A DNA stretch of 26,106 bases, taken from a bacterium UBP18_UBA7526. GTDB taxonomy: Bacteria; UBP18; UBA7526. The position numbers and the translations under genes were made by a program. The stretch spans positions 10,726 to 36,831 of the forward strand of contig DLMW01000039.1 in the NCBI GenBank assembly GCA_002478245.1, given 5' to 3'. A model generated the notes under the pieces. That model made no database searches. It worked only from the letters and a program-made list of their open reading frames with translations, and was not told the origin of the DNA. This document shows positions 16,337 to 24,501 of this stretch, one piece after another. Position 1 is the first letter of the stretch, and each line of letters begins with the position of its first letter.

Positions 16337-17656
16337 ATGGCAAGAGCCAGACTGAATCCGGCCCAGATCCTTGCCTTAAGTTTTCTGGTCGCAATTACCA
16401 TAGGAACCATCCTCCTCTCCCTACCTCTGGCCACGGCCCAGGGCCAGAGACTTCCCCTTATCGATGCCCTCTTTACAGCAACCAGTGCCACCTGCGTCAC
16501 CGGTCTGAAAGTAGTCGATACGGGAAGCTATTTCTCTCTTTTCGGCCAACTGGTCATCCTGGTGCTCATCCAGTTCGGGGGCTTGGGGATCATGACCATG
16601 GCTACACTCTTTGGTCTCATGATCGGCCGCCGCCTCGGTCTGCGGGAGAGGATGGTTGTCCAAGAGGCCCTGAAGCACTCTACTCTAGGAGGGATAAGGG
16701 TTCTCTTAAGGTATGTTATTATCCTTACCCTATCCATTGAGGGATTGGGGGCTCTCTTTCTCTATCTAAGGTGGCGGGGTGCGGGTATCGCTCACCCAGG
16801 ATACTGCGCGATATTCCATGCCATCTCTGGTTTCTGTAATGCTGGATTCTCTCTCTTTAAAGATAGCCTGGTAGGCTACCGAAGCGATCCCGCAATAAAT
16901 ATTACCATGCTTCTTCTCATTATCCTGGGCGGGTTGGGATTCATTGTCTTGACCGACTTGAGGAGATATCGACCAGGAAGGGAAGAAACCCTGAGCCTCC
17001 ATACCAAGGTAGTCTTAACCACTACCTTCTTCCTTATCGTCCTCTCCATTCCTCTCATCTTCCTCTTAGAGAGGAATAATACCCTCTCTACCCTCCCGCA
17101 GGGAGGAAAGATACTAGGGGCTGCCTTTCAATCCATTACCCCCAGGACAGCAGGCTTCAACACCTTAGAGATTGGAAGCATGAGAGAGGGGTCCCTCTTT
17201 CTCCTGATGCTCCTCATGTTCATCGGCGCCTCCCCTGGCTCTACAGGAGGAGGGATAAAGACCTCCACCTTTGGGGTCTTCCTGGTCACTATTTTGGCCT
17301 TCTTCCGGGGGAAGAAAGAGATAACCTTCTTTAAAAGAACCATTTCTCACAAAGTCACCCGGGAGATACTGACGGTCATTACTCTTGCTCTGGGATTAGT
17401 CATTTTAGCTACCTTTCTCCTCTTGATCACGGAGGGGAAGGAATTCATCAAGGTTCTCTTCGAGGTCTTCTCTGCCTTTGGTACCGTTGGATTATCAACG
17501 GGGATAACAGATATGCTCTCCAAACTGGGGCGGATTATAATCACCGTTACCATGTTCGCAGGAAGGATCGGCCCCTTGACCATTGCCGTGGCCATGGGTC
17601 AGAGAGAGTATGCCCCATTATATAAGTATCCCGAAGAGAGGGTAATGATCGGTTGA
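16337..17656 (+). CDS. ktrB: Potassium uptake channel subunit, TrkH/KtrB family
   Basis: This membrane protein conducts potassium (often with sodium coupling) across the inner membrane. The 439-residue chain has about eight to ten hydrophobic segments in four repeated M1-P-M2 units. The four filter loops can be seen: TSATCVTGLKVVDT, SGFCNAGFSLFKD, TPRTAGFNTLEIG and AFGTVGLSTGITD, each with the conserved single glycine. The length is that of KtrB and shorter than most TrkH. ATG at 16337 has AGGAG five bases upstream. The next gene encodes the matching cytoplasmic gating ring protein. Confidence 0.88.
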   Translation: MARARLNPAQILALSFLVAITIGTILLSLPLATAQGQRLPLIDALFTATSATCVTGLKVVDTGSYFSLFGQLVILVLIQFGGLGIMTMATLFGLMIGRRLGLRERMVVQEALKHSTLGGIRVLLRYVIILTLSIEGLGALFLYLRWRGAGIAHPGYCAIFHAISGFCNAGFSLFKDSLVGYRSDPAINITMLLLIILGGLGFIVLTDLRRYRPGREETLSLHTKVVLTTTFFLIVLSIPLIFLLERNNTLSTLPQGGKILGAAFQSITPRTAGFNTLEIGSMREGSLFLLMLLMFIGASPGSTGGGIKTSTFGVFLVTILAFFRGKKEITFFKRTISHKVTREILTVITLALGLVILATFLLLITEGKEFIKVLFEVFSAFGTVGLSTGITDMLSKLGRIIITVTMFAGRIGPLTIAVAMGQREYAPLYKYPEERVMIG

Positions 17657-17669
17657 CAAGGAGGGAAAG

Positions 17670-18371
17670 ATGGCAAGACAGTTTGCAGTAATCGGTCTGG
17701 GGAGGTTCGGCTCAAGCGTTGCCCAAACCCTGGCTAACGCCGGACATGAGGTGTTGGCCATTGACGAGAACGAAGAGCGGGTGAAGGAGATAAGCGATCT
17801 CGTCACTGAGGCAGTAGTACTCGATGCCACAGATGAGAAGGCCTTGAGGGCAGTGGGGATTGAGGATGTGGATGTTGCCATAGTGGCTATTGCTACCGAT
17901 ATGCAGGCAAGTATTCTGATTACCCTCTTGTTAAAAGAGATTGGGGTGAAGGAGGTAGTGGCCAAGGCTTTGAATGCGCGCCATGGAAGGATCCTGCAGA
18001 AGATCGGAGCAGATAAGGTGGTCTTCCCTGAGAGGGAGATGGGTGAGAGGTTGGCCCAGACCCTTATTACCCCCAGCGTTCTGGAGCAGATAGAACTATC
18101 TCCCGGCCATAGCATCATGGAGATTGTTGCCCCAGAAGCCTTTGTAGGAAAGACAATAAGAGCTCTCGATATAAGGGCAAAGTATGGAGCAAATATCATC
18201 ACCATAAAGAAGAAGGTCCCTCAACTCACCAAAGGGGGAGAGGCAGAATTTGTGGAGACCGTGAATATCGCCCCCAGGGCAGAGGATAAGATTGAGGAGG
18301 GGGATCACTTAGTAGTTATTGGTAAGGATGAAAACCTAACCAAACTCAAGAGACTCTCTGGTAAGGAGTAG
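17670..18371 (+). CDS. ktrA: Potassium uptake regulator, TrkA/KtrA family
   Basis: KtrA-type RCK proteins form a cytoplasmic ring that opens or closes the KtrB channel in response to nucleotides (ATP/ADP, NAD(H)). The 233-residue protein has one TrkA-N Rossmann domain (VIGLGRFGSSVAQTL with the acidic residue in LAIDENEE) and one TrkA-C domain (VGKTIRALDIRAKYGANIITI, EGDHLVVIG). A single RCK unit is KtrA-like; TrkA of enterobacteria has two. AAGGAGG lies five bases before the ATG. The end of the gene contains the Shine-Dalgarno of pheS. Confidence 0.9.
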   Translation: MARQFAVIGLGRFGSSVAQTLANAGHEVLAIDENEERVKEISDLVTEAVVLDATDEKALRAVGIEDVDVAIVAIATDMQASILITLLLKEIGVKEVVAKALNARHGRILQKIGADKVVFPEREMGERLAQTLITPSVLEQIELSPGHSIMEIVAPEAFVGKTIRALDIRAKYGANIITIKKKVPQLTKGGEAEFVETVNIAPRAEDKIEEGDHLVVIGKDENLTKLKRLSGKE

Positions 18372-18374
18372 GAA

Positions 18375-19379
18375 TTGGAAGAAGACCTAAAGAGGATAGG
18401 GAAAGAAGCCAAAGAAGACCTTGATAAAGCCAAGACTCTCGAAGAACTGGAAACCTTGAGAATAAAGTATCTGGGAAGGAAAGGGTCTCTTACCCTTTTT
18501 ATCCGAAAGATAGGGGATTTGCCCAGGGAGAAACGACCCTCCTTGGGGAAATTAGCAAACGAAATAAAGAAAAACTTGAGTCAGGAAATAGAGGAAAGAA
18601 GGGCAAAGGCTAAAGAGAGGCACCTCCTACCTCCTTTAGACCTCACCCTTCCTGGGAAGAGGCCCTCCTTGGGTGGACTCCATCCCATAACTCAGATTCT
18701 GAATGAGGTCACGGGAATCTTTTTGAGATTGGGCTTTAGGGTTGTTCAGGGACCAGAGATAGAGACCGACTATTATAACTTCGAGGCTCTCAACATGCCT
18801 CCCGGCCATCCGGCTCGGGGGATGCTCGATACCTTCTATCTTAGTAAAAATACTCTCCTGCGGAGCCATACCTCTCCTGTCCAGATACACGTCATGGAGA
18901 AGGAGAAGCCCCCTATCCGGGTCATCTCTCCGGGCAAGGTATATCGGTATGAGGCAGTGGATGCCAGCCACCTACCCATGTTCCATCAGGTAGAAGGGTT
19001 CATGGTTGATGAAGGGATTAGCTTCTCCCATTTAAAAGGGATATTAGAGGTCTTTCTGAACGGATTATTTGGACCAAAGACCCCTGTTCGCTTCCGACCC
19101 TCCTTCTTCCCTTATACCGAACCCAGTGCCGAGGTGGACATCGGCTGCCTCATCTGTAAGGGAAAAGGATGTTCGGTCTGTAGACAGACCGGGTGGCTTG
19201 AGATCTTGGGTTCTGGGATGATCGATCCTTCTGTCTTTAAGGCGGTAGGTTACGACTCCGAGAAGTATACTGGTTTTGCTTTCGGTATGGGAATAGAGAG
19301 AATCGCCATGCTCAAATACAATATCAGCGATATGAGACTCTTCTTTGAAAACGATCTAAGGTTCTTGAGGCAGTTCTAG
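18375..19379 (+). CDS. pheS: Phenylalanyl-tRNA synthetase alpha subunit
   Basis: PheS is the catalytic subunit of the alpha2-beta2 enzyme that charges tRNA-Phe. The 334-residue protein has an N-terminal coiled coil, then class II motifs: GHPARGMLDTFYL, LRSHTSPVQIHVM, GKVYRYEAVDASHLPMFHQ and FGMGIERIAML. A Cys4 cluster CLICKGKGCSVC, probably a zinc site, stands before GWLEILGSGM. The start is TTG at 18375 with AAGGAG (18363-18368) six bases upstream inside the end of ktrA. PheT does not follow directly; about 450 bases of decayed genes lie between. Confidence 0.95.
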   Translation: MEEDLKRIGKEAKEDLDKAKTLEELETLRIKYLGRKGSLTLFIRKIGDLPREKRPSLGKLANEIKKNLSQEIEERRAKAKERHLLPPLDLTLPGKRPSLGGLHPITQILNEVTGIFLRLGFRVVQGPEIETDYYNFEALNMPPGHPARGMLDTFYLSKNTLLRSHTSPVQIHVMEKEKPPIRVISPGKVYRYEAVDASHLPMFHQVEGFMVDEGISFSHLKGILEVFLNGLFGPKTPVRFRPSFFPYTEPSAEVDIGCLICKGKGCSVCRQTGWLEILGSGMIDPSVFKAVGYDSEKYTGFAFGMGIERIAMLKYNISDMRLFFENDLRFLRQF

Positions 19380-19406
19380 CGGGCTGAAAGAGGATAAGGT
19401 GAAAAT

Positions 19407-19639
19407 ATGAATGCCCATATTGAGGAGATAATTGGTTCTTTTGTAATTGGGGAAGTTAAAAGGGGCAGTGATCTAGATATCTTAGTGGAATTCAGAGGTA
19501 AAAAAACCTTCTCGATCTTGCAGGACTTAAGATAGAACTTGAAGAATTACTAGGGAGAAAAGTAGACGTGCTTACTTACAATTCTTTGCATCCTCTTCTT
19601 AGGGAGAGGATACTAAGTGAGCAAGTGGTAATCTTATGA
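19407..19639 (+). pseudogene. Broken minimal nucleotidyltransferase (MntA-type antitoxin)
   Basis: The piece contains the MNT fold signature GSFVIGEVKRGSDLDILVEF (GS...DxD) and further on LEELLGRKVDVLTYNSLHPL, which is typical of MntA antitoxins that modify HEPN toxins. The two parts lie in different frames. The change occurs at a run of seven A (19500-19506); one more A would restore a single frame reading GKKNLLDLAGLKIE. About 20 residues normally found before the GS motif are also missing. The stop overlaps the ATG of the HEPN remnant (ATGA), as in intact pairs. A sequencing error in the A-run could explain the frameshift but not the missing N-terminus. Confidence 0.75.
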
Positions 19640-19829
19640 AAAAGGATCCTGAAGTTTTTATTGAACATATATTGGAATGTATAAACCGAATTGAAGAATA
19701 TACAGAAGGAATAATAAGAGATGTATTTTTCAGTTCCCCGCAGATTCAAGATGCCATTATAAGGAAGACATTCCTAAGTTAAAAAAGAAGATATTGAGAG
19801 TGAAGGAAGATTTAGAGAAGAAAGGATGA
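19636..19829 (+). pseudogene. Deleted HEPN-domain toxin gene (DUF86-type)
   Basis: From ATG 19636 the frame reads MKKDPEVFIEHILECINRIE and ...SSPQIQDAIIRK, the N-terminus of HEPN/DUF86 proteins, and then stops at 19780-19782. In another frame the sequence goes on as DIPKLKKKILRVKEDLEKKG to a TGA at 19827-19829, matching the C-terminus of the same family. Roughly 60 internal residues, including the catalytic Rx4-6H motif, are gone. The last bases overlap the pheT start. The toxin cannot be active. Confidence 0.72.
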
Positions 19830-21802
19830 AGGTTCCTCTTAGTTGGCTAAGAGAATATATCGATATTAAGCTTCCTCCTAAGGAACTGGCCCATAGGTTG
19901 ACCATGGCCGGGGTGGAGGTAAGCCATATCCAGAAGTCTGGCAAGGATACTATCCTGGAACTTGACCTCACTACCAATCGGGGGGATTGTGCCAGTATCA
20001 TCGGTGTGGCGCGAGAGGTATCGGCTCTAACCAATAAACCTCTGAAATTTCCTAGGATAAGTGAAAAAGACAAAAGACAAAAAGGCATTATCAAGGTAGA
20101 GATAAGGGACAAGAAGGGTTGCCCTCGCTACAGTGGTCGGGTAATTAAAGGCGTCGGGGTCCAGCCTTCCCCTCCCTGGCTAAAAGAGCACCTGGAGAGT
20201 ATAGGAATAAAGCCCATCAATAATATCGTGGATATCACCAACTATGTATTATTTGAAAGCGGTCAGCCCTTACATGCCTTTGATTTAGATAAGTTGGTCA
20301 GCCCGTTGAGGATAATTGTTCGCCGAGCAGATGATGGAGAGAGGATAACTACTCTCGATGGTAGGGAGAGAAGCCTGGATAGAGATATCCTGATCATCGC
20401 CGATGGTAAGAGACCGATTGCCCTTGCGGGGATTATGGGAGGAGAGGATACCCAGGTCACTGATAAGACGAGGAATATTCTCTTAGAGAGCGCCTACTTC
20501 GATCCCATAGTAGTGAGAAGAGGGGCGAAGAGAGTAAACCTCTTCACTGAGTCATCCTATAGGTTCGAGAGGGATGTTGACCCGGAAGGGGTAATCACCG
20601 CCTCCCGGAGAGCACGGGATCTAATCCTCAAACTAGCGGGAGGGGAAGAGGTAGCCTTCATCGATAGAAATCTTCTGCCCAGGAAGCCAAAGAGAATAAC
20701 CTTAAGAAAGGAGAGGGTAAATTGGGTACTGGGAATAGATCTTCCCTGGGACCAGATGGCCCGGATATTAAAGAGATTAGGATTCGCGATAAGGGGAAGA
20801 ATGATTGGGGTCCCTTCCTACAGAAGGGATGTCACCAGAGAGATCGATCTCATAGAGGAGATCGCTAGAATCCACGGCTACCACAGGATCCCTTCCCTTC
20901 TGCCCGAAGGAAGAATCGCTTCTTACTCCCAGGAACCTCTTGAGACCTTAGCCCCCAGGATTAGAGAGATCTTGGTTGCTGGGGGCTACAGAGAGGTAAT
21001 CAATTATGGCTTCATCTCCCTTGAGGAGGGAGAAAGGATGGGCCTTTCTCCCCGCCAGATCATCAAGTTGACTAACCCCTTAACTGAGAGACAGAATATC
21101 ATGCGCCCCAGCCTCATCCCTGGACTACTTAAAAATCTTATCCATAACCTCAATCAGGGGAACCCCAAAGTCAAGATCTTTGAACTGGGTAGAGTCTTCT
21201 CTCTGGGGAAAGAAGAGATGGCCCTGGGAGCGCTTCTTGCGGGAGAGGGCGATCTCTATGATCTGAAGGGGATCCTGGAGGCCCTCTGTGAAGAACTGGC
21301 CATTCCCTCCCCCAGGATCTCTTCTAGCCCTTTAACCTTCCTTCTTCCTGGAAGGGGGGGAGAGGTTCTAATCGCCAATAGAAAGGTGGGCCTTTTAGGA
21401 GAGATGGATCCCAAAGTTTTATCCTACTTTGGGATAGAGGTGGGGTCCTTTGTCTTGGAACTTAACCTAGAAGGATTCCTTTTAGGGAAGAGGGAGAAGA
21501 GATTCCGAGAACTTCCCAGGTATCCAGCCATTTCCCGGGATATCGCCCTCATCATCCCAGAAGAGATTACTTCCCAAGAGATTGTCCAGACCATCTATTC
21601 CCTGGGGGGAAGACTGGTGGAGGAGGTTAGATTCTTCGATCTCTATCGGGGAGCCCAGATACCCCCTGGCCATAAGGGATTAGCCTACTCCATCTCCTAT
21701 CGGGCAAAAAATAGGACACTTAAGGATGAGGAGATTAAGAAGCTCCAGCAGAGGATCTCTTCAGGGCTGGAGAGAGGTTTCGGGGCGAGGATCAGAAAGT
21801 GA
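19826..21802 (+). CDS. pheT: Phenylalanyl-tRNA synthetase beta subunit lacking the tRNA-binding OB domain
   Basis: PheT is the large subunit of PheRS; it edits mischarged tyrosine and holds the tRNA. The 658-residue protein is about 130 residues shorter than the usual form. It begins MKVPLSWLREYIDIKLPPKE and at about residue 38 jumps to ILELDLTTNRGDCASIIGVA, skipping the EMAP-like OB-fold that normally lies between. The B3/B4 editing region (GQPLHAFDLDKL), B5, the B6/B7 pseudo-catalytic domain (RPSLIPGLLKNLIHNLNQG) and the C-terminal anticodon-binding domain (ELPRYPAISRDIALI) are all present. The start codon overlaps the stop of the HEPN remnant. Confidence 0.95.
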   Translation: MKVPLSWLREYIDIKLPPKELAHRLTMAGVEVSHIQKSGKDTILELDLTTNRGDCASIIGVAREVSALTNKPLKFPRISEKDKRQKGIIKVEIRDKKGCPRYSGRVIKGVGVQPSPPWLKEHLESIGIKPINNIVDITNYVLFESGQPLHAFDLDKLVSPLRIIVRRADDGERITTLDGRERSLDRDILIIADGKRPIALAGIMGGEDTQVTDKTRNILLESAYFDPIVVRRGAKRVNLFTESSYRFERDVDPEGVITASRRARDLILKLAGGEEVAFIDRNLLPRKPKRITLRKERVNWVLGIDLPWDQMARILKRLGFAIRGRMIGVPSYRRDVTREIDLIEEIARIHGYHRIPSLLPEGRIASYSQEPLETLAPRIREILVAGGYREVINYGFISLEEGERMGLSPRQIIKLTNPLTERQNIMRPSLIPGLLKNLIHNLNQGNPKVKIFELGRVFSLGKEEMALGALLAGEGDLYDLKGILEALCEELAIPSPRISSSPLTFLLPGRGGEVLIANRKVGLLGEMDPKVLSYFGIEVGSFVLELNLEGFLLGKREKRFRELPRYPAISRDIALIIPEEITSQEIVQTIYSLGGRLVEEVRFFDLYRGAQIPPGHKGLAYSISYRAKNRTLKDEEIKKLQQRISSGLERGFGARIRK

Positions 21803-21954
21803 CGGAGATAGATAGGCTGGAGGAGAAGATTAGAAAGGTCCTGGAATTGGTTACTAAGCTCAAGAATGAAAACGAGGCCCTGAAGAAGACCAGGGATTTC
21901 GTCAGACTCCGCGTGGAAGAGCTTCTGGCTCGTTTAGAGAAGACGGGAAGATGA
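21799..21954 (+). CDS. Small coiled-coil protein, possibly ZapB-like
   Basis: The 51-residue product begins at a GTG overlapping the pheT stop and ends in a TGA overlapping the zapA ATG, so it is wedged between them with both junctions coupled. It is almost entirely charged helix with heptads (IDRLEEKIRKVLELVTKLK, RVEELLARLEK), like the short coiled coils seen upstream of zapA in other bacteria. The position suggests a role in division-ring assembly; sequence alone does not prove it. Confidence 0.7.
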   Translation: MTEIDRLEEKIRKVLELVTKLKNENEALKKTRDFVRLRVEELLARLEKTGR

Positions 21955-22238
21955 CCAAGACTATAAAGATAGAGATCTTGGGTAGTAGTTATCCCATAAG
22001 AGTAGAAGGAGGCGAGGAGGAAAGGTACGCCAAGAGGTTGGCTCGATATGTAGATAGCAAGATGAGAAGGCTAGCTCCTACTGGTTCTCAGGTACTTTCC
22101 ACTAAGCTTGCTGTCAAAGCCGCATTGAACATCGCAGATGAACTCCATAAGTTGAAGAGAGAGGCTGAACTCTCTAACAAGAGAATAAGGGAAAGGGAGA
22201 AGAGATTGATCAAGCTTCTGGAACAGGGATTGAGATAA
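21951..22238 (+). CDS. zapA: Cell division protein ZapA
   Basis: ZapA binds FtsZ and bundles its filaments at mid-cell. The 95-residue protein has the N-terminal beta-hairpin ZapA domain (IKIEILGSSYPIRVEGGEEERYAKRLA is its core; Y and AxxVD-type helix follow) and a C-terminal coiled coil. The ATG overlaps the previous stop. As in gammaproteobacteria, a 6S RNA gene comes directly downstream and 5-formyltetrahydrofolate cyclo-ligase is close by. Confidence 0.92.
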   Translation: MTKTIKIEILGSSYPIRVEGGEEERYAKRLARYVDSKMRRLAPTGSQVLSTKLAVKAALNIADELHKLKREAELSNKRIREREKRLIKLLEQGLR

Positions 22239-22246
22239 GATTTTAC

Positions 22247-22275
22247 TTGCAAATTGAAAAAAAGTGTGATATACT
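22247..22275 (+). promoter_or_regulatory. Predicted promoter of the 6S RNA gene
   Basis: TTGCAA (22247-22252), 17-base spacer and TATACT (22270-22275); a second -10-like TATAAT overlaps at 22275-22280. The start would be at about 22282, where the RNA stem begins. Confidence 0.75.
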
Positions 22276-22281
22276 ATAATT

Positions 22282-22446
22282 GGTTCCCTGCTCTAGCGCG
22301 TGATGCGGCAACAATTTTGAGTCGACACTTCTAAACTGGGGATCCGAGTCGGGAAGAAATTTCCCGGCAATTGGTAGGATACCCACTTGGCGTAAAGCCG
22401 ATTCAAAAGTTTTCGCACACGGCCTGAGTGGGGAACTTCTTTTTTG
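22282..22446 (+). ncRNA. ssrS: 6S RNA
   Basis: 6S RNA binds RNA polymerase holoenzyme by imitating an open promoter. The roughly 165-base transcript folds as a rod: closing stem GTTCCC...CTC (22283-22293) with GAG...GGGAAC (22425-22436), then TTTTGAGTCG (22315-22324) with CGATTCAAAA (22399-22408), a bubble of 12 bases on the 5' side and 13 on the 3' side, then TGGGGATCC (22337-22345) with GGATACCCA (22377-22385), and an apical hairpin CGGGAA/TTCCCG. The 3' side of the bubble can form GGC-GTAAA-GCC, as in known 6S RNAs. The closing stem runs into six T (22440-22445), the terminator. The site after zapA and before 5-FCL is that of E. coli ssrS. Confidence 0.85.
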
Positions 22447-22522
22447 GGCAGTAAGAATAGAGGTTTACAGTGAACAGTTTACAGCAAAAAATAAAAGAGC
22501 ATCAGATAGAGAAGGTCAGTTA

Positions 22523-22561
22523 TCAGAAAGTCAGATTATAAAATTGAATCTGGTATTCTGA
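22523..22561. repeat. Inverted repeat of TCAGA/TCTGA words
   Basis: TCAGAA and CAGATT (22523-22528, 22532-22537) pair with AATCTG and TTCTGA (22547-22552, 22556-22561) with a 3x3 internal loop. Further CTGAT words surround it, so the stretch looks like a degenerate repeat cluster. Confidence 0.5.
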
Positions 22562-22610
22562 ATTCTTATTCTGATGTTCTAATATACTGATATTCTACGG
22601 TTTTACTGGT

Positions 22611-22652
22611 CACTGTAAACTGGTTACTGCAAACTATCCGAGCGAAGCGAGG
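22611..22652 (+). repeat. Composite repeat: GTAAACTGG words plus AGCGA repeat, upstream of rarA
   Basis: CACTGTAAACTGGTTACTGC and AAACTAT (22611-22637) run directly into CCGAGCGAAGCGAGG (22638-22652). The terminal GAGG lies five bases before the rarA ATG and is its only clear Shine-Dalgarno. Confidence 0.82.
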
Positions 22653-22657
22653 GCGAG

Positions 22658-23953
22658 ATGGATCTTTTTGAAGAGAAGATTCTAAAAGAGGCTCCTTTGG
22701 CCCTGAGGATGAGACCTAAGGATTTGAGTGAATTCGTGGGCCAGGAGCATATCCTCTCCCAAGGAAAGTTACTGCGTCGGGCGATAGAGGCGGATAGGAT
22801 AGGCTCGGCCATCTTCTGGGGACCTCCGGGAACCGGGAAGAGCGCTCTGGCCTCCATCATCGCCAGAGAAACGCAGTCCCACTTTGTGTATCTCAATGCC
22901 ACCACCTGTGGGGTGGGGGAGATCAGAAAGGTTGTTGCTCAGGCAAAGGATAGGCGGGCGATGTATGGGAAGAAGACCACCTTATTCATTGATGAGATCC
23001 ATCGCTTCAATAAGGCCCAGCAGGATGCCCTCCTTCCCCATGTAGAGGAAGGGGTCATTATCTTGATCGGGGCCACCATTCATAACCCCTACTTCTCAGT
23101 TATTAAGGGCCTCCTCTCCCGCTCCCTGGTCTTCGAGTTTAAGACTCTAAGGAAAAAGGATATTGAGAAGATAGTGAAGAGGGCCTTGGAAGAATTGACC
23201 CAGAAAGGCTATAAGGTAAGGATGGATAAAGAGGCTCTGAAGCATCTAGCCACCTATTGTGATGGGGATGGCCGACGCGCCTTGAATGCCCTGGAATTGG
23301 GGGTCATGACCACCAAGCCAGATAAGGAAGGGATAATTAATTTCGATCTTGAAGTGGCCCAGGAGTCCATCCAGAAGAAGGCCCTAAGGTATGATAGGGG
23401 CGAGGATGAACATTACGATACCATATCTGCTTTCATTAAGAGTATGCGGGGCTCGGATCCGGATGCTACATTATACTGGCTGGCCAAGATGATCGCTGCG
23501 GGTGAGGATCCAAGGTTCATCGCCCGTAGGATCGTCATCTGTGCCAGTGAGGATGTGGGGAATGCCGACCCCCAGGCCTTAGTCTTAGCCCAGGCCGCCC
23601 TAGGGGCGGCAGAATCCATTGGCCTACCAGAGGCCAGGATCCCCTTAGCTCAGGCAGCGGTCTATGTCGCCACGGCTCCCAAATCGAATGCCAGCTACCT
23701 GGGTATCGAGAAGGCACTGAAGGATGTTGAGGAGAAGAGAACCCTTTTGGTGCCCAAGCATCTTAAGGATACCCACTATCCGGGGGCAGAGAAGTTGGGT
23801 TATGGAAAGGGGTACAAGTATGCCCATGACTATGAGAAGGGATATGTCAAGCAAAAGTATCTTCCCAAGAAGGTAAGATACTATGAGCCAAAGGATATTG
23901 GCTATGAGACAAAGATAAAGAAGAGATTAGAAGAATGGGAAAGGGAAGGATAA
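22658..23953 (+). CDS. rarA: Replication-associated recombination protein A (RarA/MgsA)
   Basis: RarA is a clamp-loader-like AAA+ ATPase that acts at stalled replication forks and gaps. The 431-residue protein has Walker A GPPGTGKS at 55-62, Walker [15 protein letters not shown], sensor 1 in [10 protein letters not shown] and [11 protein letters not shown] near sensor 2. The C-terminal tetramerisation part carries [25 protein letters not shown], the family hallmark. In sensor 1 many relatives read ATTENPSF, so the residues here are a variant. Its last 19 bases overlap the 5-FCL gene. Confidence 0.95.
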   Translation: MDLFEEKILKEAPLALRMRPKDLSEFVGQEHILSQGKLLRRAIEADRIGSAIFWGPPGTGKSALASIIARETQSHFVYLNATTCGVGEIRKVVAQAKDRRAMYGKKTTLFIDEIHRFNKAQQDALLPHVEEGVIILIGATIHNPYFSVIKGLLSRSLVFEFKTLRKKDIEKIVKRALEELTQKGYKVRMDKEALKHLATYCDGDGRRALNALELGVMTTKPDKEGIINFDLEVAQESIQKKALRYDRGEDEHYDTISAFIKSMRGSDPDATLYWLAKMIAAGEDPRFIARRIVICASEDVGNADPQALVLAQAALGAAESIGLPEARIPLAQAAVYVATAPKSNASYLGIEKALKDVEEKRTLLVPKHLKDTHYPGAEKLGYGKGYKYAHDYEKGYVKQKYLPKKVRYYEPKDIGYETKIKKRLEEWEREG

Positions 23954-24501
23954 GAGAAGAGATTCTTTCCAGAAGAGATAAAGAACCAGAAGATCTAAGA
24001 AGGAAGAAGAGTCGCAAGATAAAGAAGAGGCTCTTCTCTCTGGAGGAGTTTAAAAGAGCCCATACCATCCTCTTCTACTACTCTAAAGGGAGTGAGGTAG
24101 AGACAGAGGAGATGATTAAGGAGGCCCTCCAGAAAGGGAAGAGGGTCTTCCTTCCCAAGGTAAGGGGAAGGGAGATTTATTTGGGCGAGATCAAAGACCT
24201 AGGGAAGGATGTAGAGAAGGGAAGCTTTGGAATCCTGGAGCCCAAGGGGACCCCTAAGAAGACAACACCCAAAGGGATCGACCTGGTCATCCTTCCGGGA
24301 ATTGCCTTTGACCTAAAAGGGAAAAGGATAGGTTATGGGAAGGGATACTATGATCGCTTCTTAAAGGAGCTTCCCAAAAAGGTTTCTTTCATTGCCCTAG
24401 CCTATGACTTTCAGATAGTGAATAGTCTCCCCTGTAAGAGGCATGATAGAGGAGTGGGGAAGGTGGTAACAGAGAGAAGGGTCTTGGAAAGGAGGAGATA
24501 G
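23935..24501 (+). CDS. 5-formyltetrahydrofolate cyclo-ligase
   Basis: This enzyme converts 5-formyltetrahydrofolate to 5,10-methenyltetrahydrofolate with ATP, returning a storage form to the folate pool. The 188-residue protein has the N-terminal KSRKIKKRLF helix region and the signature GIAFDLKGKRIGYGKGYYDRFL near residues 118-140. It overlaps rarA and abuts rny, with no spacing on either side. In E. coli the equivalent gene (ygfA/fau) follows zapA and ssrS; here rarA has come between. Confidence 0.93.
   Translation: MGKGRIREEILSRRDKEPEDLRRKKSRKIKKRLFSLEEFKRAHTILFYYSKGSEVETEEMIKEALQKGKRVFLPKVRGREIYLGEIKDLGKDVEKGSFGILEPKGTPKKTTPKGIDLVILPGIAFDLKGKRIGYGKGYYDRFLKELPKKVSFIALAYDFQIVNSLPCKRHDRGVGKVVTERRVLERRR

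Larger units (their letters stand above)
22446..22657 (+). other. Repeat-rich non-coding stretch between 6S RNA and rarA
   Basis: No gene is seen here. The stretch holds GTTTACAGTGAACAGTTTAC words (about 22462-22482), an AT-rich part rich in TCTGA/TCAGA words with a hairpin (22523-22561), and the composite TAAACTGG plus AGCGA repeat just before rarA. Confidence 0.6.

Noticed and set aside
16333..16740. A 135-codon frame overlapping the start of ktrB
   Set aside because: It is out of frame with a clearly recognised transporter, and its sequence has no membrane segments or family likeness.
19500..19535. Programmed -1 frameshift in the nucleotidyltransferase
   Set aside because: The zero frame is not set on a classical slippery heptamer and the gene is also truncated, so decay explains it better.
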